Below are positions 36,773 to 46,500 of a stretch of DNA of 64,000 nucleotides, piece after piece (positions within the stretch are counted from its first letter, which is position 1; the number at the start of each line of letters is the position of its first letter). A program made the translations under genes and the position numbers. Origin of the DNA: Sva-07 sp963710625 (GTDB lineage: Bacteria > Actinomycetota > Acidimicrobiia > Acidimicrobiales > Ilumatobacteraceae). Where the stretch lies: assembly GCA_963710625.1 (NCBI GenBank), contig CAVQBG010000001.1:1-64000 (forward strand), given 5' to 3'. The notes beneath the pieces are model-generated. The model ran no database searches. It was not told where the DNA came from and worked only from the letters and a program-made list of their open reading frames with translations.

Positions 36773-37166
36773 CATTTTCCCGCCCTTGTCATCAAGGAGG
36801 CCATCTCCACAGCCGTTGACGTGGGGTGATGCGGCCACGCTGCGAATGCTTGGAGGTGGCGCACCCCCGTCCATCCGATCCGCGAAACCCCTGGTCAGGA
36901 GCTCGAAGTGATGGATGGGGGAACTGGCCACCCTCCGGCCCTTCAAGAAATCCAGGGTAGATAGCCATTTTCGGCGCGCGTGGAGCTGGGGGAATCGAAC
37001 CACCTTGCATGAATCTTCCCCCACCCTGGTCAGAGCGTTGCACCCCAGGTCGGCACCGGTTTTCGAGTGTCCGATGTTGACCGTGAGTGACCGATGGTGA
37101 CCGGTGTTTCCCGTCCTCTTCCCGTTCCGTCCGTCCGATTGCCGTCCTCGGGGAGGGAGGAGCCGG
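36773..37166. other. Non-coding segment carrying the first tmRNA 3'-end copy and its arm
   Basis: No gene is visible. The segment contains the att-like site at 36981-37000. An arm to its right shares CCTGGTCAG and GGTTTTCGAGTG with the arm of the second copy, followed by GTGACC-type short repeats (37082-37102). The part left of the site has no recognised feature. Confidence 0.5.
36981..37000 (-). repeat. tmRNA 3'-end fragment (attachment-site copy A)
   Basis: TGGAGCTGGGGGAATCGAAC is the reverse complement of the end of actinobacterial ssrA (T-loop TTCGAT, then CCCCCAGCTCCA). No tmRNA body, tag reading frame or cloverleaf is present, so this is an integration scar and not a gene. A second copy in the same orientation lies at 39894. 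The 3' ends of tmRNA and tRNA genes are standard targets of tyrosine integrases. Confidence 0.7.
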
Positions 37167-37568
37167 TCAGTCGATCGATCCTCGTTCGACGGCCCACTCG
37201 GTGGGTTGTCCGGTGACGGCTGCGATGTGATCGAAGTCCGCGTCGTAGTGCACGACCGTGAGCGACGCGGCCTCTGCCACCGCGGCGATGAGGAGATCGG
37301 GCACCTTGCGACCCCTGAGTCCTCCGGCAGCGAGTTCGCGTTGGACCTGTCGGGCGCGATCGAAGTGATGAGCCTCGACGTCGAATCGCCGGAACGCTGC
37401 AAGAGCAGCGAGGAGGCGATCCCACTCGTCTGCGCTTCGTGCCGAGAAGCCGACCTCGAGGTCGGTCATGGACGTGCGTGCAAGTCCGGCTTCGTCGAGT
37501 TCTCGAATTCGCCGGAGGATGGAGGGGGAGCGGAGTCTGGTCAGCACGCTCGTGTCGAGCAGGAACAT
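37167..37568 (-). CDS. vapC: PIN-domain toxin VapC
   Basis: The 133-residue product begins MFLLDTSVLTRL (first acidic residue) and has TSMTDLEVGFSAR (second, Glu). It then shows RGRKVPDLLIAAVAEAASLTVVHYDADFDHIAAVTG, with the Asp cluster of the PIN metal-dependent RNase site. VapC toxins cleave tRNA or rRNA when freed from VapB. It overlaps the antitoxin gene (ATGA), as usual. It is located between two tmRNA att copies, so it is accessory and probably stabilises the integrated segment. Confidence 0.93.
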   Translation of the reverse strand: MFLLDTSVLTRLRSPSILRRIRELDEAGLARTSMTDLEVGFSARSADEWDRLLAALAAFRRFDVEAHHFDRARQVQRELAAGGLRGRKVPDLLIAAVAEAASLTVVHYDADFDHIAAVTGQPTEWAVERGSID

Positions 37569-37762
37569 CAGCCCCAGGCCGCGGAACGGTCGTCGAGGTC
37601 TGCGTCGGCGAGAACGGTCAGGGCGTTGGCGAGCTCGGTCTTGCGCTGCTGGGCGGCGCGACGCAGCGCCTCGTTGACGGTGTCCTTGATGGTGCGGGTG
37701 CCGAGTTGGCTGCGCGCAGCGTCGAGCGCGGCGTCGTCAACGTCGATCAGTCGTTTTGTCAC
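37568..37762 (-). CDS. vapB: VapB-type antitoxin (DUF2191)
   Basis: From the GTG at 37762 the product is 64 residues: VTKRLIDVDDAALDAARSQLGTRTIKDTVNEALRRAAQQRKTELANAL. This is a ribbon-helix-helix VapB-like N-terminus with a toxin-wrapping tail (LADADLDDRSAAWG). It would repress its own operon and neutralise VapC. The spacer upstream holds GTATATACC and GATATACC half-sites (37771-37796), a likely operator in unusually AT-rich sequence. Confidence 0.85.
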   Translation of the reverse strand: MTKRLIDVDDAALDAARSQLGTRTIKDTVNEALRRAAQQRKTELANALTVLADADLDDRSAAWG

Positions 37763-37899
37763 CCAGCCAGTATATACCAAGTGGTCAATGGGATATACCT
37801 GCTCTGGTGTTCGCGCCCGTGCCGGAAGTCCGAGACAGCCCGACCGACGGTGATGTCGCGCTCCCATCCTGGGACCGATCGATCGACCACCGTCTCCGT

Positions 37900-38137
37900 G
37901 CCGTCGCACGTCGCGAAGGGCGTCAGGTGGTGGCTGGTCATCGAAAAGGCCACCATCTTGGCGAACGCCCCGAGGATTGGGACAAGTCGGCTGCGCACCA
38001 CCTGGCTCGCCGATCTACTCACCGCCGACGTGCCCTTCACCGTCGTGATGGCTGTGTCCGGGTTGAGCTCGGCACGAACCATCACCGAGATTCTCAACCA
38101 CCTCGACACCCAAGCCGACCCGGGCGTGGCGCGATGA
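37900..38137 (+). pseudogene. Tyrosine-recombinase-like C-terminal remnant
   Basis: The frame reads KGVRWWLVIEKATILANAPRIGTSRLRTTWLADLLTADVPFTVVMAVSGLSSARTITEILNHL and ends at 38137. The layout recalls the HxLRHT...LLxxGxxxxxVxxxLGHSS...TxxxYxHL block of XerD-like recombinases. However, the box II His/Arg are altered and the catalytic Tyr is not evident. The stop overlaps the ATG of the transposase-like gene (ATGA), as in coupled genes. It is a weak identification and the start is unclear. Confidence 0.4.
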
Positions 38138-39827
38138 TTGCCCCGTTCAACCCGTCGGTGATTGCCCGCGCGATCGAGGTGGTGCGCCGAAGTGGCGCAG
38201 ACACCGAATTGCTCGCTCTGCTCTGCCCACCGAGCCGGGGGCGTCGCCCCGCTACAACACCACTGCTTTCCTGGTCGGAGCGATCCTTGCAGTGCAGTGG
38301 AAGGGAAGCCTCGTCATCCGGGACCTCCATCGGGTGCTCACCGAGCGACTTCCCGTAGATGTGCATCGAGAACTCGGTGTCCGCAAATCCTGCACCGGTG
38401 GGGAGCGACTGATCGCCGAGAAGGACCTGTACGCCATCACCGAGGCGATCTGGAAGTACCTCGAGTACGGCACCGGGTCCGCTCCGCACCTCGACAACGA
38501 CGAGCGTGAACGACGCCTGACGGCCGTGCTGGATCTGCTGCACCGCCTTCTGGGCGTGACACTGCCCCAGTCGCCCTCAGAGTCACGAGCGATCGACGGC
38601 TCCGGCATCTGGAGTTACGGCAGCACCGCGCGGCGCACCCAAGAGTCTGTTGCAGCGCGACGCCGCCGGCGAACCCATCGATTCGGAGACCGATGACGCA
38701 GCCAATGAGGCATCTGCTGACAGCAAGGTCGACTCCACGACGCGCAAGCCACCGTCGGATCCCGATGCATCTTGGGGTGTGAAGACCCGCAAGGACGGCA
38801 ATCGCGAGTCCTACTACGGATACGAACTCCACGCTCTCGTCCGAGCCCCCGACTACCCCGACCAAGAAGGGTTCATCCCACTCTTTGAGACGTTCGAGGT
38901 CACCCCCGCCGGAAAGGACATCGTGAGACCGAGCCTCGGCATGCTCGACCGCTCCACCGCAATGGGCAACACCGTCTCGGAGCTCTTGGCCGACCGTCAC
39001 TACAGCCACAAGGCCGAAGACCGCTGGTTCTTCCAGCTCCTCAAGCGGGGTATCCGCCAGCACGTCGACCTGCACGCCAACGACCAAGGCTTCCGCGACT
39101 ACAACGGCATGAAGCTCGCCGCCGGCTGGATGCACTTCCCGGGCACCCTCAGTCGACTCGGTCGAATCGACAGTCCTGCACCCAACGCGGACGACGCCAA
39201 GAAAGAGGCATTCGCCGAACTCATCGAGGAGCGACACCAGTACGCAATGCGCAGGGTGGCGCGACTTGACGAGGACTCCGGTGCCAGATGGGAGTGCCCG
39301 GCCATCGACGGCCGAGTGGGCTGCCCACTACGCGAGGGCAGCGTCGAAATCGCCCAGCTCAATGGTCTGCCAGTGATCGTCGAACCACCCGACAAGGACG
39401 GAGCACCCACGTGTTGCACCCAGCGCACCGTCACCACCGGCCACGACGCCCAACCCAAAGTCGAACAAGAGCACTACTGGGGTAGCAGGAAATGGAAGCG
39501 GTGCTACAACGCTCGCACCTACGTCGAAGGCGCCTCCGGAACATGAAGAACCCGACCACCGAAAACGTTGAACGAGGCTTCTTCCAAGTAACCGGGCTCG
39601 CCAAGGTCAACTTCATGGTCGGCATCGCACTCGTGGCGCACAACCTCCGCATGCTGCGAGGCAACACCGAGTTGTATGAAGCCGGCGACGGCGACCTACT
39701 GCTCCAGCAGGACGCCGACTGCCACGGCTTCATGTTCGTCAGCGCAGCCGAAGAAGCCATGATCGCCCAGCTACGCGCTCAGCAGATCCGCTCCCTGCCG
39801 CCCGCAAGCTGGGAGCCTGCCGCGTGA
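38134..39827 (+). pseudogene. DDE transposase-like gene with three frameshifts
   Basis: Coding sequence moves between two frames: 38134 to about 38230, to about 38615, to about 39535, then to 39827. Recognisable pieces include RYNTTAFLVGAILAVQWKGSLVIRDLHRVL, AIDGSGIWSYG, DASWGVKTRKDGNRESYYGYELHALV, LADRHYSHKAEDRWFFQLLKRGIRQHVDLH and NMKNPTTENVERGFFQVTGLAKVNFMVGIALVAHNLRML. The pattern of DG(T/S), GYxxH, DxxY and a late N-x-E-R-xF resembles IS1182/IS4-like DDE transposases. About 560 residues would be encoded. With three shifts it is very likely inactive. Confidence 0.6.
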
Positions 39828-40136
39828 AATCAGGGGAACCCGTTCGTGATTTCAGGGGAAGACATCCCTGCAAATAGGGGGAAACCCCCTTGGTGGAGCT
39901 GGGGGGAATCGAACTGCCGCCTGCGCGATTTCGTCGGACCTGGTCAGCGGGCATCTGTCCTGCTCAGCATCGGTTTTCGAGTGACCGGGAGTGACCGCCA
40001 GTGTCCGTGAGAATCGCACATTCCGCGTCCACTCGCGTCCTACCGCGTCCTGGCTGGGCGCTCGACGTGCCCAGTCGGTGGCCACTCACCGTGACGAACG
40101 CCGACAGTGGCCGTGCTCGGTCGGCGTCCGTTCGGC
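39828..40136. other. Non-coding segment with the second tmRNA 3'-end copy, arm and short repeats
   Basis: No gene is visible. An ATTTCAGGGGAA-like motif occurs twice (about 39834 and 39850). The att-like copy B follows, then an arm with CCTGGTCAG, GGTTTTCGAGTG and repeated GTGACCG/GTGTCCG units (39977-40008). Such short direct repeats next to an attachment site fit integrase arm-binding sites. Confidence 0.5.
39894..39914 (-). repeat. tmRNA 3'-end fragment (attachment-site copy B)
   Basis: The sequence is identical to copy A except for one extra G in the G run. The left neighbour TGG extends the match to the encoded CCA tail (TGGTGGAGCTGGGG...). The copies are direct repeats 2.9 kb apart, bracketing vapBC and the transposase remnant. 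The next genes on the right are Fic and the integrase module. Confidence 0.7.
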
Positions 40137-41606
40137 TCATGTCGGCGGAACGGGGCGAAGCAGTCTCAGCCGTGGGGCGTCGTCGGTCTCCTCGAAGGCG
40201 TTGGTGCTGCGGAGGTCGGCTTCGGCGGTGGCGTGGGTGGTCCAGTCGATCTGGGCGGTGTAATCGTGGAGGAAGCGGAGGGCCTTGATGTAGACGCTGG
40301 GATCGTCGTCGCGGCTGAGGCGTCGGAGTGCGCCGAGGTAGTCGCTGCGGAATCCGGTGGGCACGATGATCTTGGACTGTTGGCCGGCGACGAGTTCGGC
40401 GTTCATCATCACGCGGGCGATCCGGCCGTTGCCGTCGGTGAAGGGGTGGACCTCCGAGACGAGGAACATCGTGTAGACGGCGCGTTCCCAGACGGTGTCG
40501 AGCTCGGCGAGGCGGCGCCAGCCTTCGCGCAGGGTTCCTTCGACGAGGGCGGGGTCGACGAACAGGGTCATGCCGGCCTGGTTCGGCAGCGTCTTGAACG
40601 CGCCGGCGATCGCCGGCCTGCCGCCCATGAGGGTGGCGTGGTGTGACTGCAAGATGCCGAGGAACTCGTCGGGATCCGCCGCGGTTCGGCTCATCTCCTG
40701 AGGGTCGGCAACGATGGCGTAGGTGCCGAGGATGTCGTGGCTGTCCGCGGTCCGGTTGGCGACAAGTGCGCCGTCGAAAACGATGGACTTGGCCTCGTCG
40801 ACGGTGAAGGTCGTGCCTTCGATGTAGTTCGAGAAGTACGCCTCCCAGAACGCCTGGACCGAGAACGCTGTCGAGTCGAGCGTGAGGCCGTGTCGTGATT
40901 GGGGCGCTGCCGAGCGCAGGGCGATGGTGAGGGCGTCGAAACGCTCGATGCGGTCGGGGTCGAACGGGAGCCCGGCCTGGCGCGCGGCGAGCGCCCGATT
41001 CGACGTCGGGATCTGTTGACTGCCGATGGCGGCGCCGATCTTGCGCCCGAGCGCAGCGACGCGATCGGCCGCGACGCCAAGGTGAGGTCCGAGGCGCTCG
41101 GCCTCGTGCCGGTACTCGGTGAGTCGTTCCTCGCCTTCGAGTCGGCAGAGTCGTTCGATCCAGGCGTCGATCTCGTGGTCGTCGAGCGTGCGTCGTGGGC
41201 GACCGCCGCGCGCGCGGGATTGCCGCATGTTCTCTGCGAGTGCTCGCGCACGCGATGCCTGCCAGAGTCCGCCAGGCAGTTGGAGGTCGCCGTCGAGTGG
41301 ACCGGCACCGCGACGCGCGAGCACCTCGAGGCCGGGCAGCGCGAGCTCGCGTGGCCGCCCGTCGCGTGACAGGTACAGGTAGCCGTCGACCTTGCCGCCG
41401 GTGAGCGCGGAGCGGTCGGTGATCACGGCGTCGGGGAACTCGTGGCCGACGATGATGTGCCAGTGGCGAGCGACCACGGCCTCGGGACGGCTCGTGGTGT
41501 CGGTCGTGTAGATCCCGCGTGCAAGTGGGCGCAGATCACCGCGGCGTACCATGTCGCTGATGGTCTGCGACGGCATGTCGCCGGCGAACACGATCTCGTT
41601 ATCCAC
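40137..41606 (-). CDS. Fic-family adenylyltransferase with AbiEi-like N-terminal domain
   Basis: The 489-residue protein opens with MPSQTISDMVRRGDLRPLARGIYTTD and AVITDRSALTGG, like the winged-helix N-terminus of AbiEi antitoxins. Residues about 220-470 are a Fic domain with a complete active motif HPFTDGNGRIAR (387-398). An inhibitory helix motif SNYIEG (259-264) fits (S/T)xxxE(G/N), placed N-terminal to the Fic core as in self-inhibited class II enzymes. It would transfer AMP to a target protein once inhibition is relieved. It belongs to the mobile segment and may act as a toxin or defence factor. No separate antitoxin is seen. Confidence 0.88.
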   Translation of the reverse strand: MDNEIVFAGDMPSQTISDMVRRGDLRPLARGIYTTDTTSRPEAVVARHWHIIVGHEFPDAVITDRSALTGGKVDGYLYLSRDGRPRELALPGLEVLARRGAGPLDGDLQLPGGLWQASRARALAENMRQSRARGGRPRRTLDDHEIDAWIERLCRLEGEERLTEYRHEAERLGPHLGVAADRVAALGRKIGAAIGSQQIPTSNRALAARQAGLPFDPDRIERFDALTIALRSAAPQSRHGLTLDSTAFSVQAFWEAYFSNYIEGTTFTVDEAKSIVFDGALVANRTADSHDILGTYAIVADPQEMSRTAADPDEFLGILQSHHATLMGGRPAIAGAFKTLPNQAGMTLFVDPALVEGTLREGWRRLAELDTVWERAVYTMFLVSEVHPFTDGNGRIARVMMNAELVAGQQSKIIVPTGFRSDYLGALRRLSRDDDPSVYIKALRFLHDYTAQIDWTTHATAEADLRSTNAFEETDDAPRLRLLRPVPPT

Positions 41607-41712
41607 GGATTTCTCCCATCCGACCGGGCAAATGCGTTTTTAATATACCACACCCCGGGGAAATACGACTATAAGGCCAGGCCGAACGCACGAGCTTGTC
41701 GTCGACGACCCC

Positions 41713-41916
41713 ATGCGGGCGCCACTTGCCTATCCCCGTACTACCGCAGCAAACGAGTTCGATACCGAGGAGCGCGAGTACACATCAGAGCAGCTCGTCT
41801 CGAACGGCCGGGCGATGGCGGTCACAACCGCTGCGGATCTGTTCGCCCGATTCGGTTGGGCTGTCAGCGAGGATCTCCTTCGGAAGAACCTGGATCAGCT
41901 CTTCACGCGCCGCTGA
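41713..41916 (+). CDS. Short hypothetical ORF
   Basis: The 67-residue product MRAPLAYPRTTAANEFDTEEREYTSEQLVSNGRAMAVTTAADLFARFGWAVSEDLLRKNLDQLFTRR has balanced composition and an amphipathic C-terminal half, but no recognised family and no clear ribosome site. It overlaps the integrase 3' end by 14 bases. It could be a small regulator of the element or a non-coding frame. Confidence 0.3.
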   Translation: MRAPLAYPRTTAANEFDTEEREYTSEQLVSNGRAMAVTTAADLFARFGWAVSEDLLRKNLDQLFTRR

Positions 41917-43090
41917 GGTCGATTACCTCACGCTCGAGCGTTCCCGGCGTGCGAGTCCGTTCGACGAGGGCGTCGAGGTCGTTGGTGAGCTGCTCTTGCT
42001 TGTCTTGGAAGAGGTGGCCGTAGACGTTCATGGTGACGCCGATCTCGCTGTGGCCCATGCGCTCGCTGATCGCTTTGGGGTGGGCGTCGAGGTCGATCAG
42101 GAGCGAGGCGTGGGTGTGGCGGAGGTCGTAGGGCCGGAACCGTGGGAGGTCGGCTGCGACCTGGGCGTTGTGAACGATGCGCCAGAGAGTGTGGTCGTAC
42201 ATCGGTTTGCCGGTGGGGGAGACGAACATGCGGTCCGTGCCTGACGGGCGCACGCCGGGCGCCTCTGCTCGGGCCGACAGTGATGCGGCGAGCTGTTCGA
42301 TGAGCCATTCGGGGATCGGGATCGTGCGGATGCCGCTCTCGGTCTTGGGCCCCTTGACGACGTGCTCGCCCTTCACCCACATCTGGGTCTCGTTGACGGT
42401 GAGCGTGCGGCGCGGCCAGTCGATGTCGCACACCCGCAGCCCGCACAGCTCAGAGGGTCGCAGGCCGGCGAGCACGAGCAGCCAGATCGCCGGCGTGTAG
42501 CGCGGGTCGGCGGCGTCGGCGAGTTGGTGGACCTGTTCCATCGTGAGCACAGGTGCACGTCGTCGCCGAACGGGGATGCTGTGGCCGCTCGCCGGGTTCT
42601 CACGGATCACCTTCGCCCGCTGTGCCGTCTTCATGATGAGCGACAGCACGGACACGGCGTCACGACACGTCTTGGGGCTGAGCCCGCGCTCGACGAGTGA
42701 GGCGACGAACAACTCGACCTCGAGCCAGTCGATCGACGCGATCCGCCGACCACCGAATTCGGGCCGCACGTACAGCCGCAGGGTCTTCTCGTAACCGCGT
42801 CGAGTCGAGGCGGAGAGCCGGGCGGTGGTGGCGAACCAGGCGTCGGCCCACTCGTCGAAGCCGGCGCGGCGTCGCTGCGGGTCGACCCATTCGTCGCGTT
42901 GGATGTCGGTGTCGACGCGGGCGAGGAATTTCTCGGCGTCGAACTTGCGGTCGAAGGTCTTGCTGCGGGCTCGGCCGTTGGGGCCGCGGTAGCGGGCCTT
43001 CCACTTCGTGTCGCGGCTGACCCGCTTGGTGGCGACGCCGGTGGTCCGGTTGGTCACCAGCGTGAACTTGGTCGGTTCGACGAAACCCAT
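41903..43090 (-). CDS. int: Tyrosine site-specific integrase
   Basis: The 395-residue phage/ICE-type integrase has an AP2-like arm-binding N-terminus (KWKARYRGPNGRARSKTFDRKFDAEKFLARV), a SAM-like core-binding domain, and a catalytic domain. The catalytic Arg is R211 (LAGLRPSEL), box II is PYDLRHTHAS (R324, with Tyr in place of the first His), then H347 (MGHS) and nucleophile Y357 (NVYGHLF). It would recombine att sites. The tmRNA 3'-end copies nearby are the natural candidates. The next upstream gene is the excisionase-like gene, the usual int-xis order. Confidence 0.95.
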   Translation of the reverse strand: MGFVEPTKFTLVTNRTTGVATKRVSRDTKWKARYRGPNGRARSKTFDRKFDAEKFLARVDTDIQRDEWVDPQRRRAGFDEWADAWFATTARLSASTRRGYEKTLRLYVRPEFGGRRIASIDWLEVELFVASLVERGLSPKTCRDAVSVLSLIMKTAQRAKVIRENPASGHSIPVRRRRAPVLTMEQVHQLADAADPRYTPAIWLLVLAGLRPSELCGLRVCDIDWPRRTLTVNETQMWVKGEHVVKGPKTESGIRTIPIPEWLIEQLAASLSARAEAPGVRPSGTDRMFVSPTGKPMYDHTLWRIVHNAQVAADLPRFRPYDLRHTHASLLIDLDAHPKAISERMGHSEIGVTMNVYGHLFQDKQEQLTNDLDALVERTRTPGTLEREVIDLSGA

Positions 43091-43182
43091 CGGTCACCTC
43101 CGCAGGGGCGCTCGTTGCGATCGTGGCCGCGGAAGCGGCGAGGCAGCGATCGTGACGACGACGCTTCCGTCCAGACTACGCG

Positions 43183-43449
43183 TCACCGCCGGTCACCGGC
43201 GCTGGAGTCGTCGGCGGCAGGGACACGCAGGTCGGCGAGCCACGCGTTGATGTCGTCGATGTCGAAGCGTAGGAGGTGCCCCCACTTGACGTACGGGATG
43301 CGCCGCTCGAACACCAGCCGACGAACGTGGCGGACCGAGACGCTGAGGTACTCGGCGACGTCGTCGATCGTGATCAGGATCGGCAGCTCGCTTCCCGCGC
43401 GAGGACGAGGCCGACGGGCCGTCGGTCGGGATGTGTTGGCCGTGTTCAT
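43183..43449 (-). CDS. xis: Excisionase-like helix-turn-helix protein
   Basis: The 88-residue product has the MerR-type excisionase signature ILITIDDVAEYLSVSVRHVRRLVFERRIPYVKWGHLLRFDIDDINAWLADLRV, a winged-helix DNA-binding domain found in AlpA/Xis proteins. It is encoded 92 bases upstream of the integrase on the same strand and probably directs excision or represses the int promoter. The ATG at 43449 is preferred over longer in-frame starts that would run into the relaxase gene. Confidence 0.85.
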   Translation of the reverse strand: MNTANTSRPTARRPRPRAGSELPILITIDDVAEYLSVSVRHVRRLVFERRIPYVKWGHLLRFDIDDINAWLADLRVPAADDSSAGDRR

Positions 43450-43504
43450 GGGTCCGACCGTGAACACGTGACGTCCCGGATCACCGCCCGACTCGCTACC
43501 CAGA

Positions 43505-46500
43505 TCACGGCCCCGGCACCTCGATTTCGGCGACGGGTACCTCACGGGTAGCTGGGCGCACGCCGACGTCCGCCCAGCCGTCGGGGAGGTGCCCGTGGCG
43601 GTCGAGATGGACCGCTGCCCCGACGATCCTGGTAGCCAAATCTGCGACCCGGGTAGTGCCCAGGCGGCCCTTGGCATGCAGCCGGTGGAGCTCGTCGACG
43701 ACCCAGTCGGGCGGGTCGGTGAGAACGTCGTAGCCGACGGTGTGCATGCGTCGTTGGACGACGTCGTCGTGAGTGCTACTGCCATATCGTGCGAAGACCT
43801 CCTCGACTCGCTGCTCTCGACGAGCCTGCCGAAGCTCTAGGCGAGCTGCCCGCACGGCCTCGTCGACTGCAGCCCTTTCTGCGCTTGTCGAGGCACGCGA
43901 AACGAGCTGCTCGAGGTCGCGGACCTTTGCTTCGGCCCGGTGGACCGGATCGTTCGAGGCGGCTTCTTCGTCGAGTGCCGCCAGGGTTCGGTGCTCGCGT
44001 GACGGCGGGGGAGCAGCGGCGCTTGCCATGGTGTCGAGGACCGCCTGGACTGCGGGCGGCCGCACGGTTGGCCAGTGGGCGAGAGCCGGTTGGGCCGCGA
44101 TCAGCGCGTTGAGTTGCTCGAGCTCGACGACATAGGGCCAGTTGGCGACGATCCAGTCCCGCCGCTCCTGCTGAGCGGTGGTCGCCGCGACGAGATGCTC
44201 GTGGACTTCTGCAGAGCCGACGTTGCCAGCGGTGAGACGCTCGATGAGTTCACGGTGGTCGGCAGGTGCGGTGCTCATCAGGGCCTGGAGCTCGGCGCGT
44301 CGATCGTGCATCTCGGTTGCCGACAGGCACATGCGGATGGGCTCGGGTTCGTGCCGGCGGTCGGTCAGCCAGATCCGATCTCGCAGCGTCCGCAGCATCA
44401 GCTCCTGCCAACCCTCGGCCGATTGCGGGTCGAGTGGCTGTGGCCCGAGTCCCGGTATTGCGCCGTCGATCTCATGGACGGCTCGGTGATGTGCGATCCG
44501 AGCGACCGAGTCGTCCCACACGGCGGCTCCCGGGCCGTCGGTCGGCCGGTTGCCGAGCCAGTTCGTGAGCCACTCCGGAACGTCAGCCCGCAATCGGTGC
44601 GCCGCACGCTCACACGCAACGCTGGCCGCGCGCTGGATGCGATCGGCATCGCCAGGCTCGACCCCGCGGGAAGCGAGCGCCGCTGCCCATTCCCGTGCAG
44701 CCTGTTCGACGTCGTCGGTGATCCGCCGGAGTGTCGCCACGGCCTTCTCGGTGAGTGCGATGGGTTCGGGCTGATCGATGACGACGAGCTCATCCCATGC
44801 CATCGTTCGGGTCGCCGAGCGACCCTGGTCGTTGACGAACAGGACGTCGCAGGTGCCGTCGGTGTCGTCGAGCGCGATGACGTGGCCGACGTTGTCTCGA
44901 TCCAGAGCGCGCACGCGGCGGCCGATCTCAGCGTGCGCCCGGAACGTGGCTGCGCGGTCGAGGTCGTCGCGCAGGTTCGCCGGGTTGGTGTGGCCCTGGT
45001 GCTCGGCGGCCCACTCGGCGTGGCGCGCCTGCTGTGCTCGTGCGAGCAGCGTGGCGGCGGGGACCTCGGTGGCGAGGTCGCTGATGCGTGCCGCCTCTGC
45101 ATCCCGCGCCGAAACGAGCTGCTTTGCGCCGGAGACGTGGATGCGCTCGATCAGCTCGTGCTCGGGGTTCTCGGCTCGTTCGGTGGGGAGGGGGATGCCG
45201 GTGGCGTGGCGTTCCGCGATGTCGAGTGCCTCGGTGGTGGTGCCGTAGATCCATGCGGACAGCCGGGCGCGTGACATCGCCACGTAGACCGCTTCTCGGT
45301 AGAGGCCGGCCGGGCCGACGACGAGGACGTGATCGCAGGTGACGCCCTGGGCGGTGTGGACGGTGGACGCGTAGCCGTAGTCGAGCCACCCTGCTGCGAG
45401 GTAGTCGCGGTCGAGCACGATCTCCTGACCGCTCGTCAGGGTGATGTGTGCGCCGTCGGTGTCGATGTGGGTGAGGTGGCCGCGCATCCCGTTGTCGACC
45501 GCGAACTCGGTTCCGTCGGTGAGGTGTTGGCCTCGCTGGTTGCGTCGCAGGATGACGTGTTCGCCGGGTGCGTACGATCGTCCGCCGATCGTGACGGTTC
45601 GGTCGAGGTCGAGCTCACCCGTGTCGGCGAGGGCCCGTCGGGCGAGGAGGTTGAGCTGGTGGGCTTCGGAGCGGGTGCCGGCAAGCATCAGCGTGACACC
45701 GTCGGATCGGAGCGTGTTCCAGTCGGTGATCGCGCGCTGGCGGAGTGCGTGGCGGTCGTCGTCGAGCACGACCCGACCGTGCGCCTGGTAGGTGGCGAAG
45801 GCTGCGGTGATGTCGCCGTGGCGGAGTTGATCGAGGGCCGCCTGTTCCCATGGGGCGTGTTGGCGGCGGTTGACGGTGAGTTCGGCGACGCGGTCACCGA
45901 GGACGTCGAGCGCGGCCCGGAACCCTCCGCCGGCGGCGACTTCGGGGAGTTGGTGGTGATCACCGACGAGGACGAGCTTGGCGCCGACCCGTGTCACCTG
46001 ATCGACGACACGGGCCAGGTCACGCACCGCCGCCATGCCGGCCTCATCGACCACCACCACGGTGTTCGCGTTGATGTCGCAATGCTCGACGAGGTGGCGA
46101 GCCAGCGTGGTCGAGTCGATCCCGGCGCCGGCTTCGAGTTCGCGGGCGGCGCGTGCTGACGGTGCCAGGCCGACGACCGTGAACCCGGCCGATTCGTACA
46201 TCATTCTGGCGGTGCCGAGGGTGTGGGTCTTGCCTGTTCCGGCCCGACCGACGAGGACCGCGATTCGATCACCTGACGAGGTGAGCGACGTCACTGCGGC
46301 CGCTTGGTCGTCGCCCAGGGTCGAGGCGTCGACGGCGGCCTCGACTCTGCCGTGTTCCAGGACGCCGACATTGGCGGCGATGCCGAGGACGAGTTGGTCG
46401 ACGAGTCGTTCCTCGAGTGCGAGCAACGACCGCGACGTGTAGATCCGCCTGCGGTCGTCTGTGATCACCCGGCAATCAGGACTGGTGAGCACCGATTGGG

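Noticed and set aside
36981..37055. tRNA or tmRNA gene on the minus strand
   Set aside because: Only the last 20 bases match an ssrA 3' end. No cloverleaf, D-arm, tag reading frame or second half can be found, so it is an attachment-site scar.
41903..43090. Integron integrase (IntI) serving the repeat array
   Set aside because: The integrase has an AP2-like arm-binding domain and a phage/ICE layout. I see no IntI-specific extra helix region, and it lies in an int-xis-relaxase module.
45329..46159. 276-residue plus-strand ORF inside the relaxase gene
   Set aside because: It is a shadow of the relaxase/helicase coding strand, with no independent motif.
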